64,000 bases of DNA from Prevotellaceae bacterium HUN156 (GCA_900119285.1 FPIT01000003.1:372001-436000); one strand, 5' to 3'. Positions 1 through 7,459 are shown, counted from the stretch's first letter. A program made the numbers and translations. Notes: generated by a model from the letters alone, not told the origin.

Positions 1-61
1 ATATTTTCCAGTGCAAAAATACAAAAAAATCTGGAAACAAAGCATTTTTATTAAAAAAAGT

Positions 62-92
62 TTTGGTATTTCGAAAAATCGTTGTACCTTTG
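62..92 (+). promoter_or_regulatory. Promoter of tRNA-Met
   Basis: A TTTG box at 62-65, a 19-bp spacer and TACCTTTG at 85-92 match the Bacteroidetes primary sigma consensus (-33 TTTG, -7 TAnnTTTG). The tRNA begins 21 bp downstream. Function is inferred from the motif and position. Confidence 0.8.
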
Positions 93-113
93 CACCCGCT
101 TAACAAAAATGAT

Positions 114-187
114 GGCGGGATAGCTCAGCTGGTTAGAGCGCATGATTCATAATCATGAGGTCCCCAGTTCAATCCTGGGTCCCGCTA
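114..187 (+). tRNA. tRNA-Met (CAT), probably elongator
   Basis: The sequence folds into a complete cloverleaf: 7-bp acceptor (114-120 with 180-186, one G-T pair at the end), GCTC/GAGC D stem, CATGA/TCATG anticodon stem around loop TTCATAA (anticodon CAT), and CCCAG/CTGGG T stem with TTCAATC loop. The 3' CCA is not encoded. The anticodon stem lacks the three consecutive G-C pairs of initiator tRNA, so it is an elongator Met tRNA; an Ile2 tRNA (lysidine-modified CAT) is a less likely alternative that sequence alone cannot fully exclude. Confidence 0.95.
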
Positions 188-192
188 CGAAG

Positions 193-227
193 AACGTCCT
201 ACAAACATTGTTTGAAGGGCGTTTTTT
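193..227 (+). terminator. Rho-independent terminator after tRNA-Met
   Basis: AACGTCCT at 193-200 pairs with AGGGCGTT at 216-223 (one G-T pair) and runs into six T residues. It lies between the tRNA and the next gene. Confidence 0.75.
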
Positions 228-254
228 CATCTTTAAATCTAAGATTATAGAAAA

Positions 255-1457
255 ATGAAAGCTGTAGCAATTTACACCGTTACTTCTGAGTTGCACGACG
301 AGAAGGCTGTGGACTCAGTAACTCAATCGTTTCTTAATAGCCTGGATGTTGATTACGATTTCCAAGGTATTGACTATACTGATTACGGCACTCATGCCCT
401 TGATCTCATCTATGTGAGAACGGGTGGCACTGAGGGTATCTTCAAGCGCCTCTTGCCCGACTTGCAGGCTAAGAGTTCTCGCCCCATCTATCTGCTCACC
501 TCTGGTAAGAGCAATTCGCTGGCAGCCTCTATGGAGATTCTTTCCTATCTCCGCCAAAATGGTTTGAAGGGTGAGATTATTCATGGCGAAGCCTCTTATA
601 TCTCTCATCGCATCGCCTTGTTGACCAAGGTGGGAGAGGCGCGTCGCCAACTCTCTGACTGTCGCTTAGGTATTATTGGTGAACCATCCGACTGGCTCAT
701 TTCCAGTCATGTTGATGCATCAGTCGTTAAGGCACAGCTGGGCATTGAGTTGGTAAACATTCCTATGCAAGAGCTGTTAGATGTGATTGCAGCTACACCA
801 TTGCGAGAAGTTGCTGATACAACTTCCACTGCGACTATTCAGAAATCACTGCCAGGTGCCTATCAGATATACGATGCCCTGAAGGTACTTGTTGAGCGCT
901 ATAGCCTGCAGGGCTTCACACTTCGTTGCTTCGACCTCCTCACTGCAGTACATAATACTGGTTGCATCGCATTGGCAAAGTTCAATGCTGAGGGCATCAT
1001 TGCGGGTTGTGAGGGTGATGTTCCAGCCATGCTCTCTATGAAGATAGCACAGACCTTGCTTGGTGTCAGTGGTTTCCAAGCCAATCCTGCTCGCATCAAT
1101 CCTCAGACGGGCGAGATGCTCTTTGCCCATTGCACCATACCTTTTAATATGGTAGAGCGCTATGAGCTCGACACTCATTTTGAGTCTGGCATTGGTGTTG
1201 GCATCAGAGGCTATATGAAAGAAGGTCCTGTCACCATCTTCAAAGTCTCTGCCGACCTCTTTCGCCACTTCCTTGCAGAGGGCGCATTAGTTAGAAGTGA
1301 GGCTAAACCCGACCTGTGCAGAACGCAACAGATTATCCAACTCTCTGTTCCTGCTCAGGCTTCCTACTTCCTGACCAGTCCTATTGGCAACCATCACATC
1401 ATCCTGCCCGGACATCATCAGGAACTCATCAGCGAATTGCTGGCGAGTATTTCTTAA
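255..1457 (+). CDS. L-fucose/L-arabinose isomerase-like protein
   Basis: A 400-residue soluble protein without a signal peptide. The N-terminus (MKAVAIYTVTSEL) starts a Rossmann-like alternating pattern. Overall shape and segments such as the LGIIGEPSDW stretch near residue 140, GCEGDVPAM near 255 and FAHCTIP near 290 resemble the L-fucose/L-arabinose isomerase fold family (N-terminal substrate domain, C-terminal metal site region with conserved E and H). Family members interconvert aldose and ketose sugars, but the true substrate here is unknown and several Bacteroidetes members are annotated only as isomerase-like. It stands alone between tRNA-Met and a convergent gene. The stop codon abuts the outer edge of a vapE-type terminal repeat (1460 onward), so this repeat forms the whole intergenic region. 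Confidence 0.6.
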   Translation: MKAVAIYTVTSELHDEKAVDSVTQSFLNSLDVDYDFQGIDYTDYGTHALDLIYVRTGGTEGIFKRLLPDLQAKSSRPIYLLTSGKSNSLAASMEILSYLRQNGLKGEIIHGEASYISHRIALLTKVGEARRQLSDCRLGIIGEPSDWLISSHVDASVVKAQLGIELVNIPMQELLDVIAATPLREVADTTSTATIQKSLPGAYQIYDALKVLVERYSLQGFTLRCFDLLTAVHNTGCIALAKFNAEGIIAGCEGDVPAMLSMKIAQTLLGVSGFQANPARINPQTGEMLFAHCTIPFNMVERYELDTHFESGIGVGIRGYMKEGPVTIFKVSADLFRHFLAEGALVRSEAKPDLCRTQQIIQLSVPAQASYFLTSPIGNHHIILPGHHQELISELLASIS

Positions 1458-1459
1458 GA

Positions 1460-1556
1460 AACTATTAACCTATTAACATAACATGCCTCAAACTCCGATG
1501 TGTAAAGGGTTTGAGGCATGTTAATAGTTTGCCAACTATTCACATACTTGTACTAT
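1460..1556. repeat. Solo left-type terminal repeat of vapE element family
   Basis: Closely matches the left end of element A (5131-5231): ACTATTAACCTATTAACAT, then an 11-bp stem CATGCCTCAAA/TTTGAGGCATG-like pair around the loop core CCGATG, then TTAATAGT and the inner end ATTCACATACTTGTACT. No vapE gene and no oppositely oriented partner lie next to it. The inner end overlaps the stop codon of the neighbouring minus-strand gene (1553-1555). It may also act as a bidirectional terminator between convergent genes. It could be the scar of a lost element or a non-autonomous derivative. Confidence 0.8.
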
Positions 1557-3415
1557 TTCAGCACTTTCTCTACTTCATCCTTAAAGATGTCGAGACCAGA
1601 GAATCCAATGGTTTTGAAGGTGCGATTACCGTCAGTATCATAGATGGCGTAGGTGGGAATACCCTCAGAATCGTAGTGATTAAGAATGTAGTTGTATTGT
1701 TCCTTCGTTAGGTAGTAGTGGTCGCCATCGATGTCCTTAATCATCTCCTGCCAGGTGGCGAGTGGTGAAGTGGGTGAGGTGATATAGACGAATTGGATGT
1801 TCTTGCCTTTGAGCTCTTGCTTCCAGGGTTTCATGATTCTGTGACCAGCCTTGCAGGGACCACACCATGTGGCCCAGATGTCGATGAGTACTACCTTGCC
1901 CTTGTATTTATAGAGAATGGTCTGCAGAATGTCTTCGGGCGCTACGTCATCGAGTTTTTGGAAGAACACACTTTCCTTGCTGGCCAGCTCGTCTGCCATA
2001 CGCTTCTGCTCAGTCTGATACTCGCGAAGTACGTTTTTGCAGTCCTCATATTTTATGCTTTCAAGCATCATATTTGTAAGAGTCATGTCCTCCTTCTTAA
2101 TAAGAGCCAGTATACATCTCAATTCATTGTTGTAGAGGTTCTTATCTATGGCATGCTTGTCGTAAACATCCAACGGGGCCTCCCAGAATGCCTGACTACA
2201 TGGCGATATTGGCTCGTTGAGGTACTTCCAGGAGTAGGGCTGTTCTTCTTCTGTCAGGGTGAGCATGTCCTTGTTCTTCTCTATCTTTTCCTGAAGACCT
2301 ATATAGCTGCCATATACGGTTCCGTCTTCATCTATCCCATATTGGCTGAAATTGAATGCAAAATTACGTGACCATTTGACGAAGTCTTCCTCTGCTGCCA
2401 TACAGAGCAGGTCTTTTGTTGCCGTTGTAAACTTGGTTTTCTTAATAGTATTCACGCGCAAATCGAAGATGTTCTGTAGGCATTGCAGGCGTTCCGCCTT
2501 CGTGCTGCAGTCCTTGACTTTTAAATAGGTGGGGTTGTCACTCCATAATTCTCCGTACGCATCTTTTGCTTTAACCATATCCATGTTGGTCTTGGACATA
2601 TAGCCCTTAAAAGCAATAAACGGTTTGTTGTCTGCACAGACCTTCATCAGGATTTCAGTTTCCTGACCAGGAGCAACAAGAACGTTGCTGAAGGCTAATC
2701 CTTGAACACCGATAGTAGCTTCGCGCGTCAGCCATAGGGGAATGTCCACCTTCACCGTGCCATCATCTGCAAACGGGAAGAATTTCTGGTAATGCTCTGT
2801 TGAACCTAATGGCGTAAAGCCACCTACATAAAACTCCAACTTCATGGCAGGCTTATAGCCCAGCATCTTCACCTTAATGGTAGCTACACCTTTATTAATC
2901 TTGGCAGCAGGCAAAGTTTCGTCCTTCGCATATTTCACGTTCTTCCATTCATCGGGCAATACAAGTTTTTGTTTGCTCTTGCTGTCGCAGATGTTCCAGA
3001 ACTTAAAATCATGTTCTGCTTCGCTCTCCAAGAAGTCCATCTGCTTGGTGTTGAGGGGAACAGGCTGGAAGTGGAGCGCCAACTTTGCAGTTCCGCTTTC
3101 AGGCATCCAAAAGAGTGAGTCAGGCGTCAGGTCTGTCTCCTTTTCGTTGGTCTTCAGTCCATTTGTAATCGTGTACTTCTTGCCATCAGGTGTTTGTAGG
3201 TAAGAGTGTTTGTCAAAGCGAATCCAGCTATGAGGCTCATAGTTGGCTGTGATGTGCAGTACCGTCTCCGTCTGCTTCAGTTCTACTTTGGTGATTTCAA
3301 ACTCCGTGTTACTTATTCCCATAAAAGCTGCAGGTTTATCCCAGACAACCTGCTTCTGTGCGTGTCCTATCAAAGCAATGATGCAGAACAATGCAGTAAG
3401 GATGGTTTTCTTCAT
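1553..3415 (-). CDS. Exported TlpA-like thioredoxin-fold protein
   Basis: About 620 residues from the ATG at 3415; a longer reading frame upstream lacks sense because the typical signal peptide MKKTILTALFCIIALIGHAQ begins here. The C-terminal ~150 residues form a TlpA/thioredoxin domain with IDIWATWCGPCKAGH, the CGPC redox pair near residues 518-521, and the cis-proline segment GIPTYAIYD. The N-terminal ~350 residues are a Bacteroidetes-specific extension without a recognisable catalytic motif. Such proteins are predicted periplasmic disulfide oxidoreductases; the partner is unknown. The gene runs alone on the minus strand, bracketed by two same-orientation vapE-type left repeats (1460-1556 and 3491-3537), which raises the possibility that it is element-associated cargo. 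Confidence 0.8.
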   Translation of the reverse strand: MKKTILTALFCIIALIGHAQKQVVWDKPAAFMGISNTEFEITKVELKQTETVLHITANYEPHSWIRFDKHSYLQTPDGKKYTITNGLKTNEKETDLTPDSLFWMPESGTAKLALHFQPVPLNTKQMDFLESEAEHDFKFWNICDSKSKQKLVLPDEWKNVKYAKDETLPAAKINKGVATIKVKMLGYKPAMKLEFYVGGFTPLGSTEHYQKFFPFADDGTVKVDIPLWLTREATIGVQGLAFSNVLVAPGQETEILMKVCADNKPFIAFKGYMSKTNMDMVKAKDAYGELWSDNPTYLKVKDCSTKAERLQCLQNIFDLRVNTIKKTKFTTATKDLLCMAAEEDFVKWSRNFAFNFSQYGIDEDGTVYGSYIGLQEKIEKNKDMLTLTEEEQPYSWKYLNEPISPCSQAFWEAPLDVYDKHAIDKNLYNNELRCILALIKKEDMTLTNMMLESIKYEDCKNVLREYQTEQKRMADELASKESVFFQKLDDVAPEDILQTILYKYKGKVVLIDIWATWCGPCKAGHRIMKPWKQELKGKNIQFVYITSPTSPLATWQEMIKDIDGDHYYLTKEQYNYILNHYDSEGIPTYAIYDTDGNRTFKTIGFSGLDIFKDEVEKVLK

Positions 3416-3490
3416 ATTTTTATTGTTTCGGTTATTCGTTACAATAATATATACGACATTCGTCAAAAGAATATTGCAATTAGAGTGTTA

Positions 3491-3537
3491 AAAAAAAAGA
3501 GTTTCATCGCAAAATTTATTCACCTACTTGTACTATA
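3491..3537. repeat. Hairpin-less remnant of vapE-type left terminal repeat
   Basis: Aligns with the left end of element A from its A-run through AAGAGT..TCGCAAAA and then jumps directly to TATTCACcTACTTGTACTAT, the inner end. The ~65 bp carrying the hairpin, which in element A lies between two ACTATT copies (5137-5142 and 5209-5214), is absent. Same orientation as the solo repeat at 1460 and the left end of element A. Confidence 0.65.
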
Positions 3538-3545
3538 ATTCTAGA

Positions 3546-4196
3546 TTAATCTCCATTCTTCTTTGATATGGAGGCTTCTTTACGAGTTCGAACGAGAAGT
3601 CTATCAGTCTTTATTTTGTTTTTACTCAACACAGATTGGTCTCGTGGTATCTCATAATAGAACTGAGGCCATTTTTCAAATTCTATATCGGGAATTTCAT
3701 AGTCTTCTTTTTCATCCTCAGCACTTTTTCGATACTCTATGTGTAATCTGCTAATGAGTGTATCAATATTCGTATTTACATTGATGTCTTTTTCGCTCCA
3801 TTTCTCGAAGTTTATTACTTTAATTGTTAGTAACATGGAATCTCCCTTAGATATGTAATTTGAGTTATAAGGGTTTTTGCGTACGACATAACTAGGGTAT
3901 ATGGTATCATTCCCATCCGTAAAATAAACATTGACTGATGATTTCGTTATGCTATCACTCCATGTCTGAAGGGGAAGATACATTTTCTTTTCTGTATTAT
4001 TGTGTATTGTAAAGCACAATTCTATATATCTGGAAATAATGTTATAACCTATTATCCGTTCGGTATATATCGAATCTGTGTTAGGCTTTGGGTCTGTTAC
4101 TGCAAGGAATACACCATGTACTACCTTTGTCTTGTTGCATCCACATAGACACAACAAGATGAATACAGATAACAATATTCTTTTCTTTGTCTTCAT
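3546..4196 (-). CDS. Hypothetical lipoprotein
   Basis: 216 residues. The N-terminus MKTKKRILLSVFILLCLCGC is a lipoprotein signal with lipobox LCGC (acylated Cys at about residue 20), so the protein is predicted to be membrane anchored. The mature part is beta-rich, with several hydroxylated and charged stretches (for example FTIHNNTEKKMYLPLQTW) and no catalytic motif I recognise; the immunoglobulin-like pattern could be a small beta-sandwich. A canonical promoter lies at 4240-4270. That promoter segment is duplicated upstream of the next gene (4287-5033), so the two may be co-expressed. Its stop codon lies 9 bp from the inner end of the hairpin-less repeat at 3491-3537. Function unknown. Confidence 0.65.
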   Translation of the reverse strand: MKTKKRILLSVFILLCLCGCNKTKVVHGVFLAVTDPKPNTDSIYTERIIGYNIISRYIELCFTIHNNTEKKMYLPLQTWSDSITKSSVNVYFTDGNDTIYPSYVVRKNPYNSNYISKGDSMLLTIKVINFEKWSEKDINVNTNIDTLISRLHIEYRKSAEDEKEDYEIPDIEFEKWPQFYYEIPRDQSVLSKNKIKTDRLLVRTRKEASISKKNGD

Positions 4197-4239
4197 GTTT
4201 TGATTATGAAGTAATCATTTCGTTTTATGGTTCTGTGTG

Positions 4240-4270
4240 CAAAGATAAAGACTTTTCTTTTATCTTCCAA
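4240..4270 (-). promoter_or_regulatory. Promoter of the lipoprotein gene
   Basis: On the minus strand TTGG, a 19-bp spacer and TATCTTTG match the Bacteroidetes consensus. The surrounding segment 4226-4271 is repeated almost exactly at 5050-5095. Confidence 0.8.
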
Positions 4271-4286
4271 GTTTTTCTTTGGGGAA

Positions 4287-5033
4287 TCAAAGACCTGTCT
4301 CTATGATTCTTTCGGGGGATTCCTTAGATTTATCCATGATTTCTAAATTAGGAAACCATATCGGTAGTTCTCCCAATAGCACATAAGGTGTATACGTTTG
4401 AATATCGTCAATAACTAAAACAAATCTCTTGCTTGACAATTTACCGATTGCATAGGAGTGGAGAAGCCAATCCACCCGCCCTTTTTCTATTTTAGATATA
4501 TCCTTGATAAGAGCTGTTCCTTTGAAATAGAAACAGCGAAATAGTTTCTTGTTATTATTGGAAATATAATAGGGAGAAAATTTTAGTGCGCATTCCTTTA
4601 TATAATCTACCTTTTTCAAAAACGGCAATTCAAAGCCACATTTCTCATAAAGAAATATGTAAGACGGATCAGGATATATACATACAGTATCTGAATTCAT
4701 TTCATGGGATCTACTCAAAAGGACTTCATTTGGAATCTTCTCAAATAGCACGTGTCCATCTATTTCTGATACAATTAGATGTCTCATATGTGTGAAGTCT
4801 ATCGCTATTGAATACGAGCTAGCGCCTGTCTCTCGTTTATATTGATTTACATAATAGTCTTCGATTTCTTCCTTATCATACACATCAGAGAAGAAACCTG
4901 CAACGGGAACTCTTCTATTCTCTAAATCTTGCGAAAATAGAGTTTGAGAGCTCAATAAAGCAAATAGTACAAATATAATTCTCAGAGAATCAAAGGGACT
5001 GGTTTTTGATTTCTGGTTATGATTTGGCCTCAT
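4287..5033 (-). CDS. Hypothetical exported protein
   Basis: About 248 residues from the ATG at 5033. The open frame extends to 5195, but that extension is encoded by the terminal repeat of element A and crosses the promoter at 5064-5094, so the internal start is preferred. Residues ~17-35 form a hydrophobic signal segment (IIFVLFALLSSQTLFSQ). The rest is mixed alpha/beta with no motif that I recognise. It lies immediately upstream (same strand) of the 3546-4196 lipoprotein gene with 90 bp between, and both carry copies of the same promoter. Function unknown. Confidence 0.6.
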   Translation of the reverse strand: MRPNHNQKSKTSPFDSLRIIFVLFALLSSQTLFSQDLENRRVPVAGFFSDVYDKEEIEDYYVNQYKRETGASSYSIAIDFTHMRHLIVSEIDGHVLFEKIPNEVLLSRSHEMNSDTVCIYPDPSYIFLYEKCGFELPFLKKVDYIKECALKFSPYYISNNNKKLFRCFYFKGTALIKDISKIEKGRVDWLLHSYAIGKLSSKRFVLVIDDIQTYTPYVLLGELPIWFPNLEIMDKSKESPERIIETGL

Positions 5034-5063
5034 ACTGTCATTTCTGTTTATTGGTTCTGCTTG

Positions 5064-5094
5064 CAAAGATAAAGACTTTTCTTTTATCTTCCAA
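5064..5094 (-). promoter_or_regulatory. Promoter of the 4287-5033 gene (duplicated promoter)
   Basis: TTGG, 19 bp, TATCTTTG on the minus strand. The 46-bp block 5050-5095 matches 4226-4271 with only about four differences, and weaker similarity continues to 5117/4292. Confidence 0.8.
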
Positions 5095-5126
5095 GAATTT
5101 CGTGGAAGAATCAAAAAAAAGAGTAT

Positions 5127-5231
5127 TTTCGCAAAAACTATTAACCTATTAACATGGCATGCCTCAAATGCCGATGTACAAAGGGTTTGAGGCATGTTAA
5201 TAGTTTGTCAACTATTCACATACTTGTACTT
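5127..5231 (+). repeat. Left terminal inverted repeat of element A
   Basis: Stem CATGCCTCAAA (5158-5168) pairs with TTTGAGGCATG (5186-5196), with an outer pair ACTATTAA (5137-5144)/TTAATAGT (5197-5204). The 17-base loop holds CCGATGTACAAAGG. The reverse complement of 6701-6801 matches at nearly every position. Confidence 0.85.
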
Positions 5232-5292
5232 GATTTGAACAAAAATGTGCAGTTATAAATATTTTTAATAGTCGTTAACAAAATTCCCAGAA

Positions 5293-5380
5293 TTTGTCCG
5301 AAATCTTGGGACATTTTGTCCGGAGGCTCCGGACACTTTGTCCGGAACGTGCGGACACAGTGTCCGGAACTAGCGGATAT
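5293..5380. repeat. Four-unit 22-bp palindrome array (TGTCCGGA type)
   Basis: Units start at 5293, 5315, 5337 and 5359, exactly 22 bp apart. Each has the form TGTCCGGA-n4-tCCGGACA; the second unit is the best palindrome (TGTCCGGAGGCTCCGGACA). The array ends 43 bp before the vapE -33 box, so it could be an operator cluster or iteron-like site. The period of about two helical turns puts every site on one face of the DNA. Confidence 0.8.
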
Positions 5381-5422
5381 TAATTACGGAGCCTATGGAG
5401 GTTTTGAAACCATAAAGGGGTA

Positions 5423-5453
5423 TTGCAAAAGGGCTTTTTATTTTGTACCTTTG
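5423..5453 (+). promoter_or_regulatory. Promoter of vapE copy A
   Basis: TTGC at 5423-5426, a 19-bp spacer and TACCTTTG at 5446-5453; the start codon follows 38 bp later. Confidence 0.85.
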
Positions 5454-5491
5454 CACTACATTTAATCAAATAACCATTATTAATTTAATTC

Positions 5492-6697
5492 ATGAGTAAA
5501 GAAATGACTTTGAAAGGCGAGGCACTGGCTGCTTCGCAAATGATGACTCTGGAGACAGAGCAGTTTTTGAACGAGAATTACCTGTTTCGTCGCAATGTGC
5601 TGAGCGGAAAGGTAGAGTTTGCCACCCTTCCTGCTGAAGAGCCCCAATACAGGGTGCTCACTCAGGAAGCACTGAATAGCATCGTGATTCGTGCAAGACG
5701 TGAGAATGTCTGCGAAAAGGGCAATCCCAAGACGGAGATCATGGAGCTGATTCACTCTGAAGAGGTATGCGAGCATAATCCTATCAAGGAGTACCTCGAC
5801 AGCCTGCCCAAATGGGACGGACAGAACCATGTGGCAAAGCTCTTCTCCCGACTGCCTGGCATCACCACCGAACAGCATGCCTTCTTCGCCATCTGGCTGC
5901 GCTCGGCAGTGGCCCACTGGTTGCAGATGGATACATTGCATGGCAACGAATGTGTACCCACGCTCATCGGTGCACAGGGTTGTGGAAAGACTACCTTCGT
6001 AAAACGTCTGCTGCCTGCTCACTTGAGGGAGTATTTCCTTGACCATCTGAACCTCTCCAATAAGTTCGACAAGGAGATGGCGCTGACCAATAACTTGCTG
6101 GTCAACCTTGATGAGTTGGAGGCCATCCGTCCCAGTCAGCATGCAGCCCTGAAGCAGACCTTGTCAAAGAGTAAGGTGAATGGTCGTCCCATCTATGGTG
6201 CCTCGCAGGAAGACAAGCCCCGTTATGCCTCTTTTGTGGCTACCACCAACAATCCCCATCCACTGACGGATGCCACAGGTAGCCGTAGATATATCTGTCT
6301 GACCATTCCCAAGGGACAGCAGATTGACAATACGGGCGAGATAGACTATGAGCAGTTGTATGCTCAGGTGCTCTATGAGGTGAAGGAGCAGAAGGCGCCT
6401 TACTGGTTTAACAATATGGAGGTGAAACGCATACAGGAGTTGAACCTGAACTATAAGGAGCAGAAGGACATAGCCGAGATTATCAGCGTTTGCTTCAGAA
6501 AGCCCCAGGAGGGTGAGAAGGCAAAAACGCTGAATAGTGCGCAGATACTGAAACTCATCCAAATGGAATATCCCAGCATCAAGAGTGATAGAAGCACGAA
6601 GATTCACATCGGATTTGCCATGAAGGAGCTGGGAATAGAGCATCTGCTATACAACAACAAGCGCCACTATAAGATTATTCCACTTAAGAGTGCGTAA
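5492..6697 (+). CDS. VapE/VirE-family P-loop ATPase, element A copy
   Basis: 401 residues. Walker A is G160-AQGC-GKT167; the Walker B-like NLLVNLDELE spans about 201-210 (D207, E208); the sensor segment ATTNNPHPLTD lies near 250-260, followed by the arginine pair GSRRY at 264-266. This is the D5/SF3-like helicase core of the virulence-associated E family (PF05272). The N-terminal ~110 residues (LFRRNVLSGKVEF, then PIKEYLDSLPKWDG) are typical of VapE proteins; no primase active site is evident. The C-terminal ~80 residues look like a winged helix, probably the DUF3874-type domain. The likely role is an ATP-driven DNA translocase or helicase that acts on the element, perhaps at its hairpin ends. 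It is the only gene in the element. About 18 residues differ from the copy at 61733-62938, mostly at the extreme termini. Confidence 0.85.
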   Translation: MSKEMTLKGEALAASQMMTLETEQFLNENYLFRRNVLSGKVEFATLPAEEPQYRVLTQEALNSIVIRARRENVCEKGNPKTEIMELIHSEEVCEHNPIKEYLDSLPKWDGQNHVAKLFSRLPGITTEQHAFFAIWLRSAVAHWLQMDTLHGNECVPTLIGAQGCGKTTFVKRLLPAHLREYFLDHLNLSNKFDKEMALTNNLLVNLDELEAIRPSQHAALKQTLSKSKVNGRPIYGASQEDKPRYASFVATTNNPHPLTDATGSRRYICLTIPKGQQIDNTGEIDYEQLYAQVLYEVKEQKAPYWFNNMEVKRIQELNLNYKEQKDIAEIISVCFRKPQEGEKAKTLNSAQILKLIQMEYPSIKSDRSTKIHIGFAMKELGIEHLLYNNKRHYKIIPLKSA

Positions 6698-6700
6698 GTT

Positions 6701-6815
6701 GAGTACATGTAGGTTAATAGTTGGCAAACTATTAACATGCCTCGAACCCTTTGTACATCGGGGTTTGAGGCATGTTATGTTAATAGGTTAATAGTTTTGC
6801 GAAAAAACTATTTTA
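6701..6815 (-). repeat. Right terminal inverted repeat of element A
   Basis: Inverted copy of 5127-5231, with stem halves CATGCCTCGAA and TTTGAGGCATG around CCGATGTACAAAGG on the minus strand. It starts 4 bp after the vapE stop codon. Outermost bases AACTATTT are shared with the right end of element B. Confidence 0.85.
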
Positions 6816-6823
6816 TATGATTA

Positions 6824-7459
6824 TTACTTGCTTGTGCGATTGATGTAGTCTATAATAATCTCTGCTGCGTCATCTTCGCTCAGTTCATCCATAGAGATAA
6901 CTAGCTGGTAGTTGCGAGTATCGTAGCGAGAAGTCTCTTCATATTTTTTGATGTATGTCTCACGGGTGGCGTCCATCTTTGCAATAACGTCGCGCGCTTC
7001 TTGTTCGCAAACGTTCCTGCGACGCATGATGCGCTGGATGCGATGCTCCAACGAAGCCTGAATGAATACAGACAGATGGTTGGGCCATTCACGGAATATC
7101 ATGAAGCCTGTGCGACCGGCTATGACGCATGATGCCTGTGTTGCAATTTCCTGAAGAATGCTTTTCTCTGTCTCGAACATGGAAGCATTATCGAGCATTA
7201 CTTCTGCCTCCATGGGACAGCTGGCACTATTGACAAGTGTCTGGTAGTAGTTATTGATGTCGTTCCACCATGATTTCTTCTGCGCCTTGATTTCCTCGAT
7301 GCGCTCAGGTGAGAGGCCAAACTTCTGGGTTAAACCATCGATAACAGCCTTGTCGCAGTACTTTACACCTAGCTTTTCTGCCAACAGACGACCAACGGTA
7401 CGCCCTCCCGACCCCACTTCACGATTGATGGTGATAACAAATTTCTCGTTCTTATTCAT
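6824..7459 (-). CDS. Cytidylate kinase-like family protein
   Basis: 211 residues. The N-terminus FVITINREVGSGGRTVGRLLAEKLG contains a P-loop-like GSGGRTV motif at about residues 17-24; GRTGFMIFREWPNH near 116-130 and the R-rich lid RIQRIMRRRNV near 142-152 fit the cytidylate kinase-like family (PF13189). These are nucleoside monophosphate kinase-fold proteins; true CMP kinase activity is unproven and a canonical cmk usually exists elsewhere. The gene ends 8 bp beyond the right end of element A and is transcribed toward it, with the TIR hairpin positioned to act as its terminator. Confidence 0.8.
   Translation of the reverse strand: MNKNEKFVITINREVGSGGRTVGRLLAEKLGVKYCDKAVIDGLTQKFGLSPERIEEIKAQKKSWWNDINNYYQTLVNSASCPMEAEVMLDNASMFETEKSILQEIATQASCVIAGRTGFMIFREWPNHLSVFIQASLEHRIQRIMRRRNVCEQEARDVIAKMDATRETYIKKYEETSRYDTRNYQLVISMDELSEDDAAEIIIDYINRTSK

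Larger units (their letters stand above)
5127..6815 (+). mobile_element. Element A: vapE gene between hairpin-bearing terminal inverted repeats
   Basis: Left end 5127-5231 and right end 6701-6815 are inverted copies of about 105-115 bp, each beginning outermost with TTTTCGCAAAA and each containing a stem-loop. Between them lie a 22-bp-pitch palindrome array (5293-5380), a canonical promoter and one gene, a VapE-type ATPase. No transposase, integrase, relaxase or second ORF is present and I see no obvious target-site duplication. A second element with the same plan but diverged ends lies at 61244-63058. Mobility is inferred from the repeated architecture, not shown. Confidence 0.75.

Noticed and set aside
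114..187. Initiator tRNA-fMet
   Set aside because: Anticodon stem CATGA/TCATG lacks the three G-C pairs and the unpaired first acceptor position of initiator tRNA.
5034..5195. 54-codon N-terminal extension of the 4287-5033 gene
   Set aside because: It is encoded by the terminal repeat of element A and crosses the gene's own promoter; the signal peptide begins at the internal ATG.
5293..5380. CRISPR-like array
   Set aside because: 22-bp units abut without unique spacers and no cas gene is present; it is a palindrome array.
5127..6815. Insertion sequence of a known transposase family
   Set aside because: The only ORF is a VapE-type ATPase; no DDE, HUH or serine/tyrosine recombinase motif is present.
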